Origin: MW101C3 sp943367595
GTDB taxonomy: Bacteria > Cyanobacteriota > Cyanobacteriia > PCC-6307 > Cyanobiaceae
NCBI GenBank assembly: GCA_943367595.1
Contig: CALRJS020000011.1
Location: 1-64,000, forward strand
Direction of reading: 5' to 3'
DNA: 64,000 nt
Translations under genes and position numbers: made by a program
In this document: positions 42,371 through 53,923 of the stretch, one piece after another
Numbering within the stretch: position 1 is the first letter of the stretch
Layout: every line of letters starts with the position of its first letter
The notes under the pieces: generated by a model
Told to the model about the DNA's origin: nothing
Seen by the model: the letters and a program-made list of their open reading frames with translations, nothing else
Database searches by the model: none

Positions 42371-43525
42371 TCAGGAAGTGAAGGTACAGCGACGTTGTTC
42401 GGGGTGGTGCGGTTCCGGCGCGCCCTGAATGTCGAGGCCGTTGAGATGCTCGATCAGCTGATAGAGCCGGCCCACCTTGCGGTCGTTGAAATCGAAGCGC
42501 AGCGAAGGGCGGAGCTGATCGGAAAGATCGCAGACTTCATCGTGCTCGATCTGCCCGCTGTCCAGCAGGTCGGCGAAACGCTGGTTCAGCACGGCCAGCT
42601 GCGCAGGCGTGAGCGGGGCGTGCAGCAGCAGCTCAAGGCGATCATTCACCAGCCTGGCGGTATGAAACACGCGATAGAAGCGGCAGATCTGAGCCATCGC
42701 CTCGGCGGCGCTGCTGGCTTCGCTGAAGAGGGCAGCATCCGCCTCACTCACCAGCCCGCGATCGATCAGGTCGTGGCGGATCGTGTGCTGCCAGTTGGTC
42801 CAGAAGGGATCACCGGGAGGGGCCAGCAGCACCACGGGAATCGGGGCAATGCGGCCGGTCTGGATGAGCGTCAGCGATTCGAACAATTCATCAAGCGTGC
42901 CGAAACCTCCCGGCAGCACCACCAGCGCATCGCATTCGCGCAGGAAGAAAAGCTTGCGGGTGAAGAAGTAGCGGAAGTCGACCAGGCGATCGCTACGACC
43001 GGCGATGTAGGGATTGGGCTGCTGCTCAAACGGCAACTGCACGTTCAGGCCGAAACCGTGCTCGCTGCCGGCACCACGATTGGCCGCCTCCATCACACCG
43101 GCACCAGCGCCGGTGATCACATCGAAACCTGCCGCGATGGCACGGCCGGCCAATTCTTCGCTGAGCCTGTAGCAAGGGGTGCCCGGGGCGGTGCGGGCTG
43201 AGCCGAAGACCGTGACCTTGCGGGTTTGCCGGTGCTGCTCGAACATCTGCAGCGCCTGCTGGATGTCCTGAAGGGTGCCACTGATCAGCCCCCAATCCTC
43301 CCCATCGGCGCCGCTACCGGCGATCCGCATCAAGGTGGCGATCGACCGGTCGATCAGCAGCCGCTGGGGGTGGTGGCTGAGCTCAGGGGCTTGATGCTCC
43401 CACTCTCTCTCTGCCTCTGGCTGGCCGACTCCGAAGGGCGGAGTGGAGCCGACTGAGGGTTCCGCCGCCGTGGAGAGCGATGGACGTGGATCCGGCGTGG
43501 CGGCGGAGGCAGGCTGCGACAACAC
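42371..43525 (-). CDS. LOG family protein (TIGR00730-type, 'lysine decarboxylase-like')
   Basis: The 384-residue protein contains the Rossmann-type segment VTVFGSARTAPGTPCYRLSEEL, then AGFDVITGAGAGVMEAANRGA and the defining motif LPGGFGTLDELFESLTLIQTGRI. LOG enzymes hydrolyse nucleoside monophosphates and release the base (activating cytokinins in plants), but substrates in cyanobacteria are mostly unproven. The N-terminal 60 residues are disordered-looking, and about 90 residues follow the core, making it longer than minimal LOG proteins. It lies between trxA and hisH on the same strand. Confidence 0.85.
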   Translation of the reverse strand: MLSQPASAATPDPRPSLSTAAEPSVGSTPPFGVGQPEAEREWEHQAPELSHHPQRLLIDRSIATLMRIAGSGADGEDWGLISGTLQDIQQALQMFEQHRQTRKVTVFGSARTAPGTPCYRLSEELAGRAIAAGFDVITGAGAGVMEAANRGAGSEHGFGLNVQLPFEQQPNPYIAGRSDRLVDFRYFFTRKLFFLRECDALVVLPGGFGTLDELFESLTLIQTGRIAPIPVVLLAPPGDPFWTNWQHTIRHDLIDRGLVSEADAALFSEASSAAEAMAQICRFYRVFHTARLVNDRLELLLHAPLTPAQLAVLNQRFADLLDSGQIEHDEVCDLSDQLRPSLRFDFNDRKVGRLYQLIEHLNGLDIQGAPEPHHPEQRRCTFTS

Positions 43526-43548
43526 GCCGGGAGGGGCGAGGGGAGAAC

Positions 43549-43872
43549 TCAGAGGTATTTGGTGATGGTGCCGGAGAGGGTGTTCTTCGGCACGGCACCA
43601 ACGACGGTGTCGACTTTCACACCACCCTTGAAGACCATCAGGGTGGGAATGCTGCGAATGCCGTACTGGCTGGCGACGTTGGGGTTTTCGTCGGTGTTCA
43701 GCTTGAAGACCTTGATGCGGCCCTCGAATTCCTTGGCGATTTCATCGACGATCGGGGCGACCATGCGGCAGGGACCACACCAGGGAGCCCAGAAATCCAC
43801 CAGCACGGGCACATTACTCTTGAGCACATCAAGCTCAAAAGAGGCGTCGGTGACGGCAGTGGCGCTGGACAT
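43549..43872 (-). CDS. trxA: Thioredoxin
   Basis: The 107-residue protein has the redox site WAPWCGPCRM (about residues 29-38), the cis-proline block IRSIPTLMVFKGG, and the usual end GAVPKNTLSGTITKYL. It is an m-type thioredoxin by resemblance, reducing Calvin-cycle and other targets with electrons from ferredoxin or NADPH. The ATG at 43872 is preferred over one five codons upstream. The Yfr1 RNA gene lies just upstream on the same strand. Confidence 0.97.
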   Translation of the reverse strand: MSSATAVTDASFELDVLKSNVPVLVDFWAPWCGPCRMVAPIVDEIAKEFEGRIKVFKLNTDENPNVASQYGIRSIPTLMVFKGGVKVDTVVGAVPKNTLSGTITKYL

Positions 43873-43950
43873 TCGAGGGAGGGACAAGGTTTTGCCAATG
43901 TAGCAACGGCCTTGGCATCATTCCCGGGACCGCCATCGAACGTTGGAAGA

Positions 43951-44013
43951 GAAAATGCCCGGACGCGCCGGGCGGGGTGGTGTGAGGAGTGTGCGAGCCG
44001 TAGCCCCCACGGC
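43951..44013 (-). ncRNA. yfr1: Yfr1 small regulatory RNA
   Basis: Read on the minus strand, a 5' hairpin (GCCGT at 44009-44013 region paired with ACGGC at 43997-44001, loop GGGGGCT) is followed by a single-stranded stretch containing ACTCCTCACAC (43990-43980), the ultraconserved antisense core of Yfr1. A 3' GC hairpin (43957-43973, GCCCGG stem) and the T-rich tail ATTTTCTCTT complete it. Size and the location between guaB and trxA match the known Yfr1 position in cyanobacteria. A TAGTCT at 44022-44017 may be its -10 box. Yfr1 is known to target outer-membrane protein mRNAs. Confidence 0.93.
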
Positions 44014-44107
44014 ACGAGACTAGCCCCCGTCTCGGCCTGTCCAGCAGCGTCTCATTGCTGGAAAACCGCCGAAAACTCCACAGCGATTCCGGTGAGGCGA
44101 AAGGGCT

Positions 44108-45271
44108 CTACTTGCCCATGCCCAGCTGCTGAGCCTTCTGGTACACCTTGCCTTCGGTGAGCAGGGAAGGGGCGACCACCACCTCCACCTGCTGCATCTC
44201 ACGCAGGGTGCGGGCGCCCAGGGTGCCCATCGATGTCTTGAGCGCGCCCAGCAGATTCTGGGTGCCGTCATCGAGGCTGGCGGGGCCGCGCAGGATCTTC
44301 TCGAGGCTGCCCGTGGTGCCGACGCTGATGCGGGTGCCCCGCGGCAGCACCGGGCTCGGTGTGGCCATGCCCCAATGGAAGCCGCGGCCCGGAGCTTCGG
44401 CCGCCCGCGCGATCGGCGAGCCGATCATCACGGCATCGGCCCCGCAGGCGATGCACTTGCAGATGTCGCCGCCCGTGACGATGCCACCGTCGGCGATCAC
44501 CGGCACGCGGCGCCCGGTTTCCCGCTCGTGGTCGTCGCGGGCGGCGGCGCAGTCGGCGACAGCGGTGGCCTGGGGGATGCCCACCCCGAGCACCCCGCGC
44601 GAGGTGCAGGCGGCACCGGGGCCAATGCCCACCAGCACCCCGGCGGCACCGGCGCGCATCAGCTCCAGGGCCACGTCGTAAGTGACGCAGTTGCCGATCA
44701 CCACCGGCACGCCCATGTCACGGCAGAGGGTGGCCAGGTCGAGCCGCTCGCGCCCCTCCGGTCCGATGTGCTCGGTGGAGACCACCGTGGCCTGCACGAA
44801 GAACAGATCGGCACCGGCTTCCGCCACCGCCTGGCCGAAGCGCAGCGCTGCCGCGGGGGTGGCGCTGACGGCGGCGATGCCGCCCTGTTCGCGGATCTCG
44901 GCGATACGCCTGCGGATCAGCGTTTCCTGCACAGGCTGGCTGTAGAGCTCCTGCATCAGGGGAACGAAGTCCTCCTTGCCCACCGCCGCGATGCGGTCGA
45001 GCGCCGGGTTGGGATCTTCGTAGCGGGTCTGGACGCCTTCGAGGTTGAGCACCCCCAGAGCACCGAGGCGGGAGAGCTCAACCGCCATCGCCACATCCAC
45101 CACCCCGTCCATCGCACTGGCGATGATCGGGATCTCGCGGTCGATGCCGCCGAGGCTCCAGCGGCTGTCGGTGACCTCCGGGTCGACCGTGCGACCTCCG
45201 GGAACCAGAGCAATCTCGTCGATCCCGTAGGCACGACGGACGGTGCGCTTCCCGCCTAACTGAATGGTCAC
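44108..45271 (-). CDS. guaB3: GuaB3-type IMP dehydrogenase family protein
   Basis: The protein of 387 residues has the IMPDH/GMPR barrel without CBS domains. PIIASAMDGVVDVAMAVELSRLGALGVLNLEGVQ opens the core, the catalytic cysteine is in GIGPGAACTSRGVLG, and VIADGGIVTGGDICKCIACGADAVMIGSPIA is the phosphate-binding block. These features fit the GuaB3 clade found in actinobacteria and cyanobacteria. It probably acts on IMP, as a dehydrogenase; the exact reaction is inferred. The GTG at 45271 (VTIQLGGKRTVRRAYGID) is the conserved start. Confidence 0.88.
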   Translation of the reverse strand: MTIQLGGKRTVRRAYGIDEIALVPGGRTVDPEVTDSRWSLGGIDREIPIIASAMDGVVDVAMAVELSRLGALGVLNLEGVQTRYEDPNPALDRIAAVGKEDFVPLMQELYSQPVQETLIRRRIAEIREQGGIAAVSATPAAALRFGQAVAEAGADLFFVQATVVSTEHIGPEGRERLDLATLCRDMGVPVVIGNCVTYDVALELMRAGAAGVLVGIGPGAACTSRGVLGVGIPQATAVADCAAARDDHERETGRRVPVIADGGIVTGGDICKCIACGADAVMIGSPIARAAEAPGRGFHWGMATPSPVLPRGTRISVGTTGSLEKILRGPASLDDGTQNLLGALKTSMGTLGARTLREMQQVEVVVAPSLLTEGKVYQKAQQLGMGK

Positions 45272-45355
45272 CGGTGGATGGTCGTCGCAGTCGGGCCAAG
45301 CTATCAACAGGCCTGTCAGCCTCCCGATCCGGCACGCCCAACCCGACAGGCGGCC

Positions 45356-46246
45356 TCAGTCGTTGCCGCGGAACGCCCGCCAACGCTGCTCCAGCGACGC
45401 GATCAGTTCCTGACGGTCGCTGCTGCGCACCAGGCGGGTGGCCGCAAAGCGGCTCAGCCAGATCACCCCGGCCAGCTCCAGCAGACCCGGCAGCAGGGGC
45501 AGACTGTCGATCGCGCCGATCACGGCGCCGTAAAGGCGCAGCACCAACACCAGGGCAAGCGCCAGAGCAACCGCACGCAGGGGGCCCTGGTACTGAACCA
45601 GCAGCTCCTGGAGGCGTCCGCTGCCGATCCATTCGCGCAGCTTGGCCACCAGCAGATCCCATTCGCCACCGCCCTCGGCGGTGTCCGGTGCGGCCGGCAC
45701 GTGCACGGTGGCCGCCACAGCGGGCTCAGGGGTGGGTGCTGGTGCGGGGTCCGGCAGGGGCTCGGCGGGGGTGGCAGGCGCTTCGTCAGCAGCTTCGCTA
45801 GCTACGCCAGCAGGTGCTGAAGACAATTCGAAAGCGCTCACCGGGTCTGCAGCTGGCGGCGTCAGCGGTTCAGGCTGCAGCCACGGCTCAGGCTGCAGGG
45901 TCGATTCAGGCTGGATCTCCGGTTCAGGCTGCACCACCGGTTGAGGCTGCACCGTCGTTTCAGGCTGCAGCCCCGGCTCCGGGGCCGCGTGCCACTGGGG
46001 CGCGGAATCGGCCGCCGCACCGGCAGTGGCGGAGGAGTCAGCGGGGGGCAGCTCAACGGGGGCGGCGGCAGCCGGCTCAGCAGAGATGGCGGCGTCTGCA
46101 GAAGGGGCAGCTTCAGGAGCGGCGCCGGCAGCGCCCTGCTCACCGCTGGAGGGCACGGAAGCGGCGGCCTCCCCGACGGGCTCGTGCGCCGGCGGTTGCT
46201 CACCGGGAAGGAACGGCGCGTTGGAGGAAGCGGAAGGCTCGATCAT
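45356..46246 (-). CDS. CAAD/CURT1-domain membrane protein with repeat-rich N-terminus
   Basis: The C-terminal 90 residues (GPLRAVALALALVLVLRLYGAVIGAIDSLPLLPGLLELAGVIWLSRFAATRLVRSSDRQELIASLEQRW) match the CAAD domain, related to the thylakoid-curving CURT1 proteins: two membrane helices with an amphipathic tail. The N-terminal 200 residues are disordered Ala/Pro/Glu sequence and include six hexapeptide repeats (LQPETT, VQPQPV, VQPEPE and so on; residues 93-128). The protein probably sits in thylakoid membranes. The start ATG 46246 is preferred; another lies seven codons upstream. Confidence 0.8.
   Translation of the reverse strand: MIEPSASSNAPFLPGEQPPAHEPVGEAAASVPSSGEQGAAGAAPEAAPSADAAISAEPAAAAPVELPPADSSATAGAAADSAPQWHAAPEPGLQPETTVQPQPVVQPEPEIQPESTLQPEPWLQPEPLTPPAADPVSAFELSSAPAGVASEAADEAPATPAEPLPDPAPAPTPEPAVAATVHVPAAPDTAEGGGEWDLLVAKLREWIGSGRLQELLVQYQGPLRAVALALALVLVLRLYGAVIGAIDSLPLLPGLLELAGVIWLSRFAATRLVRSSDRQELIASLEQRWRAFRGND
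45863..45970. repeat. Six in-frame 18-base repeats in the CAAD gene
   Basis: Six consecutive 18-base units encode the hexapeptides LQPETT, VQPQPV, VQPEPE, IQPEST, LQPEPW and LQPEPL. The period is a multiple of three, so copy-number change keeps the frame. Confidence 0.9.
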
Positions 46247-46355
46247 CGACTCCCAGAAAAACCGCACCGGGAGCCTACGGCGCTTCCGGCAGGCCGACGC
46301 CTCACTTCGGCAGACCGTTGCAGGGGGCCGGCACAGCGGCCCCTGACAGGGGCGA

Positions 46356-47510
46356 TCAGCCCTCCAGAGGAATCAGGCCCGGGCGCGCCGACAGCGGCTC
46401 CAGCGGCCCGCGCAGCAGAAAGCGGCCCTGCCGCAGCAGCTCGACCAGGCAGGCGCCGATCTCCCGGGCCAGGCGGGGGCTGTGGGCTGGAGCGCAGGGG
46501 ATGCGGCGACCATCCACCTGGATCTTGCCCGCCAGCAACTGGCTGTAGGGCACGAAACCGAACCCGGGGCGGATGCGGCGCGGGATCGAGAAATCGAGCA
46601 CAGGCGCTTCCAGCTGGTCGTCGCGGATCGACGCCTGACGGGCCACGGTGAGATTGAGCAGGGGCACGGGAACGGCGATCGGCACCATCAGGGCACTGCC
46701 GTGCCCTTCGAAGAAGCAGGCGCGGATCCAGTCGGGCCGCAGCCCATGCAGATCGACGCTCACGGCCGCGACCGCCCCGGGAGTGCGGGCATGCCCGCTG
46801 GGCAGCCGCCGCGTGCCGGGCTGGTGCCCATGGCCGGCCCCGATCACCCAGCCCACCGCCCCGGCCACCAGCACGGGCGAGCCCGGACCGAGCCAGGCCA
46901 GTGAGGGCATGGTGAGCCCGATGCTGCTGCTGCCCGAGCTGCTGTAGAGGGCGTTGCCATAGGGACCGAGCAGAGGGCCATAAGGGCTGCGCACCACTCC
47001 CTCGGCGCTGCTCACCGCCACCACACCGTTTTCGGCGATGGCGCGGTGCAGGAGCAGGCGTGCGCCGCCCAGGCGCTCCAGTGACAGGCGGCCCCGGTAT
47101 TCGCGGCGCGGGTGGGAGGCGGTGGCCTCACCGGTGAGTGTCAGCTCCAGTTCAAGGCCGGCCAGCAGGGCATCCAGCACCTGGGCGCCCCCCTGGCGCA
47201 GCGGTTCGCCCAGCCCGCCGCCGATCGGCAGACACAGACCTGCGGTGCCACCCGCCCCCTGGGCGAGCACCCCGTCGAGCCGGGCCTCACGGATGCGCAG
47301 AGGCGGATCCACCGGCCCGAGACTGAGCTGCAAGGTGGCCTGATCGGTGAACTCCGCATTGGCGGCCACCACCACGTCGGTGGCGGCGTAGGCCGCTTCC
47401 AGGCCGCCTGCCGCCACCAACGCCCTGAAATCGGCGGCAGCAAGCACGCGCAGATCGCCGCTGCGCTGGCGCTGCTGGAGATCGGCTTCGCTGCGGGGAG
47501 CCAGGGACAT
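46356..47510 (-). CDS. Homocysteine biosynthesis (DUF39/HcyBio) protein
   Basis: The 384-residue protein is recognised by AAYAATDVVVAANAEFTDQATLQLSLGPVDPPLRIREARLDG, GNALYSSSGSSSIGLTMPSLAWLGPGSPVLVAGAVGWVIGAGHGHQP and the late PVLDFSIPRRIRPGFGFVPYSQL, all typical of the HcyBio family (PF01837), first defined in methanogens as a sulfur-inserting enzyme that makes homocysteine from aspartate semialdehyde. Cysteines occur near residues 93, 270 and 340 and could carry sulfur. The usual ferredoxin-like partner domain is not fused here. It lies between the CAAD gene and gyrA. Confidence 0.78.
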   Translation of the reverse strand: MSLAPRSEADLQQRQRSGDLRVLAAADFRALVAAGGLEAAYAATDVVVAANAEFTDQATLQLSLGPVDPPLRIREARLDGVLAQGAGGTAGLCLPIGGGLGEPLRQGGAQVLDALLAGLELELTLTGEATASHPRREYRGRLSLERLGGARLLLHRAIAENGVVAVSSAEGVVRSPYGPLLGPYGNALYSSSGSSSIGLTMPSLAWLGPGSPVLVAGAVGWVIGAGHGHQPGTRRLPSGHARTPGAVAAVSVDLHGLRPDWIRACFFEGHGSALMVPIAVPVPLLNLTVARQASIRDDQLEAPVLDFSIPRRIRPGFGFVPYSQLLAGKIQVDGRRIPCAPAHSPRLAREIGACLVELLRQGRFLLRGPLEPLSARPGLIPLEG

Positions 47511-47606
47511 CGGCGGCCGGATCAGGGCTGAGGAGGGCGTCGGGAACCGGAACCGAACAAGGCGGCTGCGCCTCGATTAAAGTGGCTCACGGATAAGTGG
47601 TGAGAG

Positions 47607-50290
<2,684 letters not shown>

Positions 50291-50294
<4 letters not shown>

Positions 50295-51520
50295 GCGCCG
50301 ACGTCCTGCTGATCGGCTCCGGCCCGGCCGCTCTGGCCGTCGGCGCCGAACTGTGCCGCCAGGGGCTGGAGGTGGAGGCCTTGGCCGCCACCGATCCGCT
50401 CAGCCCCTGGCAGAACACCTACGGCATCTGGGGCCGTGAACTCGATGCCCTCGGCCTCGGCGATCTGCTCGGGCATCGCTGGTCGGATTGCGTGGCCGAT
50501 TTCGGTGCGGGCCCCCTGGCCCTGCATCACGACTACGGCCTCTTCGATCGCCAGCGGCTGCAGCGGCACTGGCTCGAGGCCTGCGCCGGGCAGCTCCGCT
50601 GGCATCGCGGCCAGGCGGCGGCCATCCGCCACGAGTCCCACAGCTCGGTGGTCACCACCGCCGAGGGCACCAGCCTGACGGCCCGGCTGGTGGTGGATGC
50701 CAGTGGCCATGCGCCGGTGTTCGTTCGTCGCCCCGAGCGCGGCCCGGTCGCCCAGCAGGCCGCCTTCGGCCTCGTGGGCCGCTTCTCCGCCGACCCTGTG
50801 GCGGAAGGGCAGTTCGTGCTGATGGATTACCGCAACGATCACCTCAGTGCCGAGGAGCGGCTCGAGCCGCCCACCTTCCTCTACGCGATGGATCTGGGGC
50901 AGGGGGAGTTCTTCGTGGAGGAAACCTCCCTCGCCCTCGCCCCGCCGCTCTCGTTCGGCCTGCTGGAGCGGCGTCTGCACCAACGGCTTGCCCACCGGGG
51001 CATCCGGGTGGAGCAGGTGCGGGAAACGGAGCGTTGCCTGTTCCCGATGACTCTGCCGCTGCCGGATCTGACCCAGCAGGTGGTGGGTTTCGGTGGGGCC
51101 GCCAGCATGGTGCACCCCGCCTCGGGCTACATGGTGGGCGGGCTGCTGCGCCGCGCCCCCGGCCTGGCGGCCGCGATTGCCGCCGGCCTGGCCAACCAGA
51201 CCACCACCTCACGCGAAGTGGCGCAGCAGGCCTGGCAGATACTCTGGTCGGCCGAGCTGGTGCGCAAGCAGGCGATCTACCGTTTCGGGCTCGAAAAGCT
51301 GATGCGCTTCTCGCACGCGGAGCTCTGCCACTTCTTCGACACCTTCTTCCATCTGCCCCAGCCGCAGTGGACCGGCTTTCTGGCCAACACCCTCACCGTG
51401 CCGCAGCTGGTGCAGGCGATGCTGGGCCTGTTCGGGCAGGCCCCCAGCGATGTTCGGCTCGGGCTGATGCTGCCGCAGGGCAAGGAGCTGGCCCTGGCTT
51501 GGCGGGCGCTGGCGGGCTGA
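50291..51520 (+). CDS. crtL: Lycopene cyclase, CrtL type, apparently starting at CTG
   Basis: CrtL closes the ends of lycopene to make beta- or epsilon-carotene. Translation from the CTG at 50291 gives 409 residues and an N-terminal FAD site ADVLLIGSGPAALAVGAEL; the first GTG (50372) would cut this site off. Later blocks PWQNTYGIWG, FVLMDYRND, FLYAMDLGQGEFFVEETSLA and the C-terminal FPMTLPLPDLTQQVVGFGGAASMVHPASGYMVGGLLRR are family signatures. A GAGGAA (50280-50285) lies five bases before the CTG, and CTG and the gyrA stop form CTGA, parallel to the ATGA/GTGA overlaps in this genome. No ATG, GTG or TTG exists in frame between the previous stop and 50372. Confidence 0.9.
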
Positions 51521-51612
51521 ACCTTCCGGGCTGAAGTTTCCGGCCTGAAACGTCCGGGCTGAAACTTCCGTGCCGAGAATTACAGGCTGAGCCTGCTGGG
51601 CTGATGCCCCGC
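51515..51612. repeat. Seven 14-base tandem repeats starting at the lycopene cyclase stop
   Basis: Units begin at 51515, 51529, 51543, 51557, 51571, 51585 and 51599. Four read GGCTGAA(C/G)NTTCCG or near it; the first includes the terminal glycine codon and TGA stop of crtL. The last three units have decayed. The array occupies most of the gap to the convergent stress-protein gene. Confidence 0.85.
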
Positions 51613-51656
51613 GCTGTCAGGCCTGAGTGAATCGTTCCAGGCAAACCCTGACCGGT

Positions 51657-52103
51657 TCAGCGGAACACCAGCACCGGCTGCTTGGCCTGGGCGAGCACAC
51701 GCTGCGTCTGGCTGCCGATCAGCAGCCCGGTGAGGCCGCGCCGCCCATGCGAGGCCATGAAGATCAGGTCGCAGCCGTGGCGGTCCGCCGCCGCCAGGAT
51801 CGCCTCCGACGGCGAGTCGTTGACCACGCTTTCGCTCGCCGCCTCCACACCGGCCTCTGCGGCGAGGCTCATCACTTCCGCTAAGGCCCGCTGGGAAGCC
51901 TCCTTGCCCACGTCCTCGATCTCCTGCAGGGTGCTGGGCTGGATCCATTCACCGGCGCCGTAGGTGAGCCCCAGCGGCGCATTGGCCCGCACATTGAGGA
52001 CGGTGAGGCGGGCTCCGGCCTCACGGGCGAAACGGCAGGCGGCAGCAGCGGCGGCCAGCGAAAGCTGGGAGCCGTCGGTGGGAACGAGCAGATGCTGAAA
52101 CAT
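51657..52103 (-). CDS. Universal stress protein (UspA family)
   Basis: The 148-residue single Usp domain starts MFQHLLVPTDGSQLSLAAA and ends with the ATP-binding loop MASHGRRGLTGLLIGSQTQRVLAQAKQPVLVFR, which follows the G-2x-G-9x-G-S pattern of nucleotide-binding Usp proteins. Its role in cyanobacteria is usually stress- or nutrient-related but not defined. ATG 52103 is used; another two codons upstream is possible. Confidence 0.88.
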   Translation of the reverse strand: MFQHLLVPTDGSQLSLAAAAAACRFAREAGARLTVLNVRANAPLGLTYGAGEWIQPSTLQEIEDVGKEASQRALAEVMSLAAEAGVEAASESVVNDSPSEAILAAADRHGCDLIFMASHGRRGLTGLLIGSQTQRVLAQAKQPVLVFR

Positions 52104-52165
52104 GGCCAAACTCCACGGAGAGCGGAACGGCTCCGCTCTGATTCGAGCACGGGCTGTGGGCCCCG

Positions 52166-53743
52166 CTAACGCGGCGGCCGCGTGGCCCAGTCGGCGGCGT
52201 TGATGAGCGGAAACAGCGGGTCTTCCCGTTCCACCGCCGCCAGCCAGCCGCCGGGGGGATCGTTGCCGCTGTCGATCGCCGCCAGCAGACGCCAGAAGCG
52301 ATCAAGGTGCGTGCGGATCCGTTCCTTCGCCAGTTCGGTGGTGGTGCCGGCCCTGAGAATGAAGCTCCAGTCGGAGGATTGGGCCAGCAGCAGCTCACGG
52401 CCCGCCTGGTTGAGGCGCTGAAGCTGGGCGGCACTGCCCACCCCCCGGTTCACCCGCTCCACCATGGCCGCCGAGGCCCGGTTCCACTCGGGCACCACCC
52501 AGGCATTGCTTTCGTTGAGCCAGTAGTGGTGATACCCCCCCTGGCCCCAGCTGGAGGGGGAGGGGCGGCAGATCTGCAGCCCGTCCCCGCGGCGCAGCAC
52601 ATCGCGCAGGGTGGTGAAACCGACGCCGAGGGCGGGCGCCTGCAGGAACAGCTGGGCCAGGAAGCGGGGGCCCTCGTACCACCAGTGGCCGAACAGCTCC
52701 GCATCGAAGGGGGCCACCAGCAGCGGTGGCCGGTCCATGGCGCTGCTCAGATGGTCGAGCTCGCCGGCGCGCCCGCGCAGATAGGTGGCGGCGTGCTCAT
52801 CGGCCCGCTGCTCGGCCGGCCCCGGCAGGTAGGGCAACTTCCGCTCCAGCGGCGTGCCCCTGGCGGACACCCGGTGCAGCTTGAGACCGAGCGGGCGGGG
52901 GGTCTCGATGCCCACCGCGGTGAGGGCTTCGCTGGAGAGATCCCAGCCCAGATCCCGGTGGAATTCCCGGTAGGCGCCATCGCCTGGGTACCCCTCCGAG
53001 GCCGACCACACCGGCAGGGTGGAAGCCCCATCACGGGCGAAGAAAGCCACCCCGGCGGGCGAACAGATCGGGGCGTACACGCCGTAGCGCGGGCGGGGCA
53101 GGGCGTGCAGCAGCCCATGGGCATCCAGCACCGCGTAGCGCAGACCGCAGGCCACCAGCTGCTGATCGAGCCCTTCGAAGTAGGCGCACTCCGGCAGCCA
53201 GATCCCCTGCGGACGGGCGCCCAGCAGACGCTCATGTTCCCGGATGGCGGTGAGCAGCTGGGCTCGCACCGCCTCGGGGGTGGCCCGCAGCAGCGGCAGG
53301 TAGCCGTGGGTGGCGGCACAGGTGAGCAGGTCGACCACGCCCAGCTGCCAGAGCCGCTGGAAACGGGCCAGCAGATCACCGCCGCAGGCCTGCCACTGCT
53401 GGCGGGTGTGGGTGAGCCGGGCCTCCAGCGCCTCGGCCGCCTCCAGGTGCGGGGGCATCGCCAGGGGCAACAGCGCCAGGCGTTGATCGAGCCAGGCCGG
53501 AAAACGGGCCTGCAGATCAGCCGCGCTCAGCAGCGACAGAAGCGTGGGGGAAAGGCCGAGGGTGAGACGGGGCGCCTGGGCGGGATCCTCAGCAGCGGCT
53601 TCGAGCAACTCGAGCAGCGGCAGGTAGCTCTCCAGCAGCGCCTGGAAGAACCAGTCTTCCTCCAGCGAGCCGGGCTGGCTGCTGCGGACGTATGGGAGGT
53701 GGGCATGGAGGACCAGGGCCAGTTCGCCTGTGGCCATTGCCAT
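52166..53743 (-). CDS. Glycoside hydrolase family 57 (1,4-alpha-glucan branching enzyme type)
   Basis: The protein of 525 residues begins GELALVLHAHLPYVR, the first GH57 motif (HAHLPYVR). The predicted nucleophile Glu is in IWLPECAYFEGLDQ, and the acid Asp in LVAPFDAELFGHWWYEGPRFL. The length and the C-terminal helical domain (AAMVERVNRGVGSAAQLQRLNQAGRELLLAQSSDW) agree with GH57 branching enzymes for glycogen. The cyanobacterial enzyme is likely involved in glycogen structure, as an alternative to GlgB (GH13). It is divergent from the NYN-domain gene across about 180 bases with nothing else recognised. Confidence 0.88.
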   Translation of the reverse strand: MAMATGELALVLHAHLPYVRSSQPGSLEEDWFFQALLESYLPLLELLEAAAEDPAQAPRLTLGLSPTLLSLLSAADLQARFPAWLDQRLALLPLAMPPHLEAAEALEARLTHTRQQWQACGGDLLARFQRLWQLGVVDLLTCAATHGYLPLLRATPEAVRAQLLTAIREHERLLGARPQGIWLPECAYFEGLDQQLVACGLRYAVLDAHGLLHALPRPRYGVYAPICSPAGVAFFARDGASTLPVWSASEGYPGDGAYREFHRDLGWDLSSEALTAVGIETPRPLGLKLHRVSARGTPLERKLPYLPGPAEQRADEHAATYLRGRAGELDHLSSAMDRPPLLVAPFDAELFGHWWYEGPRFLAQLFLQAPALGVGFTTLRDVLRRGDGLQICRPSPSSWGQGGYHHYWLNESNAWVVPEWNRASAAMVERVNRGVGSAAQLQRLNQAGRELLLAQSSDWSFILRAGTTTELAKERIRTHLDRFWRLLAAIDSGNDPPGGWLAAVEREDPLFPLINAADWATRPPR

Positions 53744-53923
53744 TCCAGCCGGTCACGGGAGTGTACGGGGACGGTTCCACCACGGCGCCCTCCGCCACGA
53801 GCTTCGCCATGAAAATGGTCAGCGGCGCGGCCGGAGCCGGGCACCGAGGAGGGGCCCGGGATGTTCGGAGGGACACAGCTGGCAGAGCGTGGTCCCTACA
53901 GTTTTTGTTTAACGAAACGAGTG

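Noticed and set aside
46323..46342. GGGGCCG/CGGCCCC hairpin between the CAAD and DUF39 genes
   Set aside because: No T-tract follows on either strand and the GC content makes such stems common here.
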